Assembly: GCA_964035575.1 (NCBI GenBank) | Contig: OZ037836.1 | Location: 1,364,001 to 1,428,000 of the forward strand | DNA from: Rhynchopus sp. YZ270_cl-10 | Lineage: Eukaryota; Euglenozoa; Diplonemea; Diplonemida; Diplonemidae | Direction: 5' to 3' | DNA: 64,000 nucleotides | Program-made: the position numbers and the translations under genes | The notes under the pieces: model-generated | Database searches by the model: none | What the model was told of the DNA's origin: nothing | The model's input: the letters and a program-made list of their open reading frames with translations, nothing else | Shown here: positions 61,753-64,000 of the stretch, in pieces | How the letters are laid out: every line of letters begins with the position of its first letter | How positions within the stretch are numbered: the stretch's first letter is position 1

Positions 61753-61909
61753 AAAATAAATAAATAAATAAAGCCCAAAAATCGAAAATCGGCATTTTTT
61801 TCGATTCCGACACACAATAAACGACATAATTAAAACCGACCTAAATAAAGGCGACATAATTACCGCGTGGACTGTAGAACAAGTTTTTTTTTTTTTTTTT
61901 GGTTCCTTA

Positions 61910-62164
61910 CTGGGGGGGGGTCGAATAGTAGATCCCCCCTAAATAGTAGATCCCCCCTGTATAATTTTTTTTCCACATATTACCACAACTACTCAAAACA
62001 TGAAATTTGTTGCTTTATTGGACTCATCGGGCATTTTTGTGACCTGGACATGGGGGTCAGACTCCACTTTCGAGCACCTAAAATAGGGTCAAAAAAATTG
62101 GAGTCTAAAATTTAGGGGGGGATCTACTATTCAAAGGGGGGATCTACTATTCGACCCCCCCCAG
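61910..62164. mobile_element. 255-bp TA-flanked MITE
   Basis: The ends read CTGGGGGGGGTCGAATAGTA inward and are bordered by TA on both sides. Each end has two copies of AATAGTAGATCCCCCC. TA duplication fits the Tc1/mariner group. No transposase is present. Confidence 0.65.
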
Positions 62165-62263
62165 TAATCAGCCCCGCCGCCAGGATTTTGGGTTTTGAAA
62201 AAGTTCTGTTGATGGTCCAAAAAAAAATTTTCGCGCTTCGCGCGAAAATCCCTGCAAAGCTCC

Positions 62264-62556
62264 TTCTCGTGGCCTCCGGCGGAGAGATGCATGTTCCCCA
62301 AGCCCGGTCAGAGTTCCTCCGAATCAGCGACATTTGCTCTTTCCTCTCACCAGGCTGTACATTGTACTCTTCGGTGGCCGTCCACAAGCCGTAGTGGGTG
62401 TCAGCCTTCTTATCAGTAAGCAGCGGTCATGGTACCCAAAGGTTCCTGGCGAAGCCACGGTACGCAACATTTTTAAAAAATGTTCCCATAAAATGGAACT
62501 GCGCTGGTGGGATACATACTTGCGCCGCAGGCGCACGGTACGCAACTTTTTTTTTT
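62264..62556 (+). repeat. Stem-loop/ACGGTACGC repeat, copy g
   Basis: GGCCTCCGGCGGAGAG lead, GGCGAAGCC stem with ACGGTACGCAAC, then GCGCCGCAGGCGC stem, here followed by ACGGTACGCAAC rather than ...CTAC. A short palindrome (ATGTTCCCATAAAATGGAAC) lies between. Confidence 0.75.
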
Positions 62557-62799
62557 TTCCAACACCCGATTTTCAGGGCCTTCAACGTGTCGAAGTTAAG
62601 CCTTAACTTCGACAACTTTTTTTTTTTGATTTTTTTTTTTGTCGAAGTTCGACAAATCTAAAAAAAATATGGGATTTTGGCAAAATCCTTGTATCTCTGA
62701 CGAAGTTGCAGGGTAGTCCACGGGAGAAACTCGGTTCAGGGTTTTAACTTTAACATTCTCCTGTGATCCACTGTGACCATTTGGACAGAGCTCGTAGAA

Positions 62800-63010
62800 C
62801 CCAATGAGGAGTGAGCCAGGCAAAAGTAGCGTACCGTGCGCCTGCGGCGCAAGCAGGCATCCCACCCTTCCCATGACATAGTTTGGCTGAAAATAAAGCG
62901 CCATGGTATGCGCAATATTTGAAATGTTGCGTACCGTGGCTTCGCCAGGGACCTTTGTTGTTATAAATGTACTGAGCTTACTGATAAGACTGGTGTGATA
63001 CCCACTACGG
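62800..63010 (-). repeat. Stem-loop/ACGGTACGC repeat, copy h
   Basis: On the minus strand the GGCGAAGCC stem with ACGGTACGCAAC comes first and the GCGCCGCAGGCGC stem with ACGGTACGCTAC second, in the same order and ~75-base spacing as copies b and d. Confidence 0.75.
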
Positions 63011-64000
63011 CTTGTGGGTCACCAGTGGCTACAAAGCACACGTGTGTGGGACAGGCGGAGTTTTTTGGTTGACCGAGTTTTCAAAAACGACCAAAGCCTG
63101 TATAAACCCCTGATAGCTTCTCCCTGTGATTTGCTGCACCCGCGCGCGCGAAGCGCGCGCGGGCTCGGGGAGGTCAACTTTTTTTTTTTTTTTTTTAAAC
63201 TTCGACAAAACTGTGGACAGACTTTGTCGATGGTTGAAGGCCCTGCCGATTTTGACTTTTTTGGGACGTTTGAGCACTCACCTCTCCATATCTTCTTCTC
63301 CTGAGATTTTTTGACAAGTAGAACGGGTCTGAACCACTCAACAGAACTTTTTTTTTGAAAACTTGGAAAAATCACGTGTCGCAACAGCATATATCCACGC
63401 CACGCCCACCCTCCGCCTAACTTACTTCCATTTCGCGGTCTACGTTGAGATGTCCTACTCCCGCTACCGCTCGTCAGTCAACGAAACGGGTATAATTGGA
63501 ACACAAGGGAGCAAATCCTTGTGCGAAGTAAGTGGGCTCGGTTTTTTTTTTTTTTTTTTTTCCCATTTTCAAAAAGTTCTGTTGACCATCAACAGAACTT
63601 TGCTAGGTGGCGGCCCCCCTGTCCTTAATACTCATTTGTTATATCCTGAAGTCAGATTTTCATTTTTTTTTTTTTAAACTTTTTTCACCACTGGTGCTAT
63701 GGGAAATCTGTCAACGACCTGACAGCGACATGTCAATATCGACCCCTCCCGGAGCACCAACCACCATTTACTCCCCAACTGTTTCTCTCTCTGTGATGTC
63801 GTGTTGACAATCTATGAGAGTCCCCCCTCCCCGTTGCAATGCAAAAAAGGGATCTTGCACACCGTGGCAGCCACAGTATCTATTTGCGTCAAAAATAACG
63901 AGTTTTTAACCACTCGACGGTGTGCACTGTATGTTAGTGGTTTGATCTCTCAAAGTACTTTGGGGGGTGGTGCTCTCCGCCTGATTTTGCCAGAAATTTC
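63011..64000. other. No supported gene; hairpins and homopolymers
   Basis: It includes the strong hairpin CCCGCGCGCGCGAAGCGCGC at about 63,138-63,163 and the AAAGTTCTGTTGA palindrome at 63,572-63,600. No coding signal is seen. Confidence 0.4.

Overview
This looks like nuclear DNA of a microbial eukaryote. The evidence is a GT-AG spliceosomal intron of 50 bases inside a hAT transposase, BspA-like and DUF4116 repeat proteins of protist type, a mitochondrial HMG-box/lysine-rich DNA-binding protein, twin-CX9C remnants, long homopolymer runs and very many repeats. A short fragment of 18S rRNA at about 33.63-33.70 kb carries GCTGTAGGTGAACCTG. In Euglenozoa a GCTG arm at this place pairs with CAGC, whereas most eukaryotes have CCG/CGG. 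With the intron and the kinetoplast-protein-like gene this suggests a euglenozoan, more likely diplonemid- or euglenid-like than a classical kinetoplastid. That is inference, not proof.

Layout. 0-2.4 kb: a unit with inverted ends and an 8-bp (ctgggtac)n array. 2.5-4.5 kb: a mitochondrial HMG-box lysine/alanine-rich protein gene with a twin-CX9C reading frame; the whole block is duplicated at 31.5-33.2 kb. 4.5-8.8 kb: hairpin-bearing repeats, a palindrome and a TTAA-flanked TIR element. 8.8-38.2 kb: six minus-strand copies of a gene family with an N-terminal ubiquitin-like domain and 4-7 BspA-type leucine-rich repeats. Two are split by insertions with 18-bp target duplications, one is a chimera with the HMG gene's 5' end, and one has a complete hAT transposon (23,499-26,812) just downstream. 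Between the first two copies lies a 1,257-residue DUF4116 repeat protein, also with a ubiquitin-like N-terminus. 34.9-35.8 kb: a frame-broken cysteine-rich gene. 40.2-50.0 kb: about 255 copies of a 38-bp satellite. 50.6-52.7 kb: the only confident plus-strand gene, a 678-residue protein with PH/TH1-like, low-complexity, EF-hand-like and pseudo-receiver regions. 52.7-64 kb: no supported gene, but a dense mosaic of small elements: a 1.18-kb foldback palindrome, a hAT-type MITE with 8-bp duplication, a TA-flanked MITE, and several copies of a repeat whose GC-rich stem-loops vary while an adjoining ACGGTACGC tag stays constant.

How the parts relate. The Ubl-LRR copies and their flanks duplicate as blocks, so each insertion in one copy can be read against an uninterrupted paralogue. 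This gives unusually clean evidence for target duplications. All confident genes left of the satellite are on the minus strand and the one to its right is on the plus strand, so the satellite sits at a strand switch. Several unrelated genes share a purine-poor leader rich in CCACC 35-75 bases before the start codon. I found no tRNA gene, CRISPR array or complete rRNA gene.
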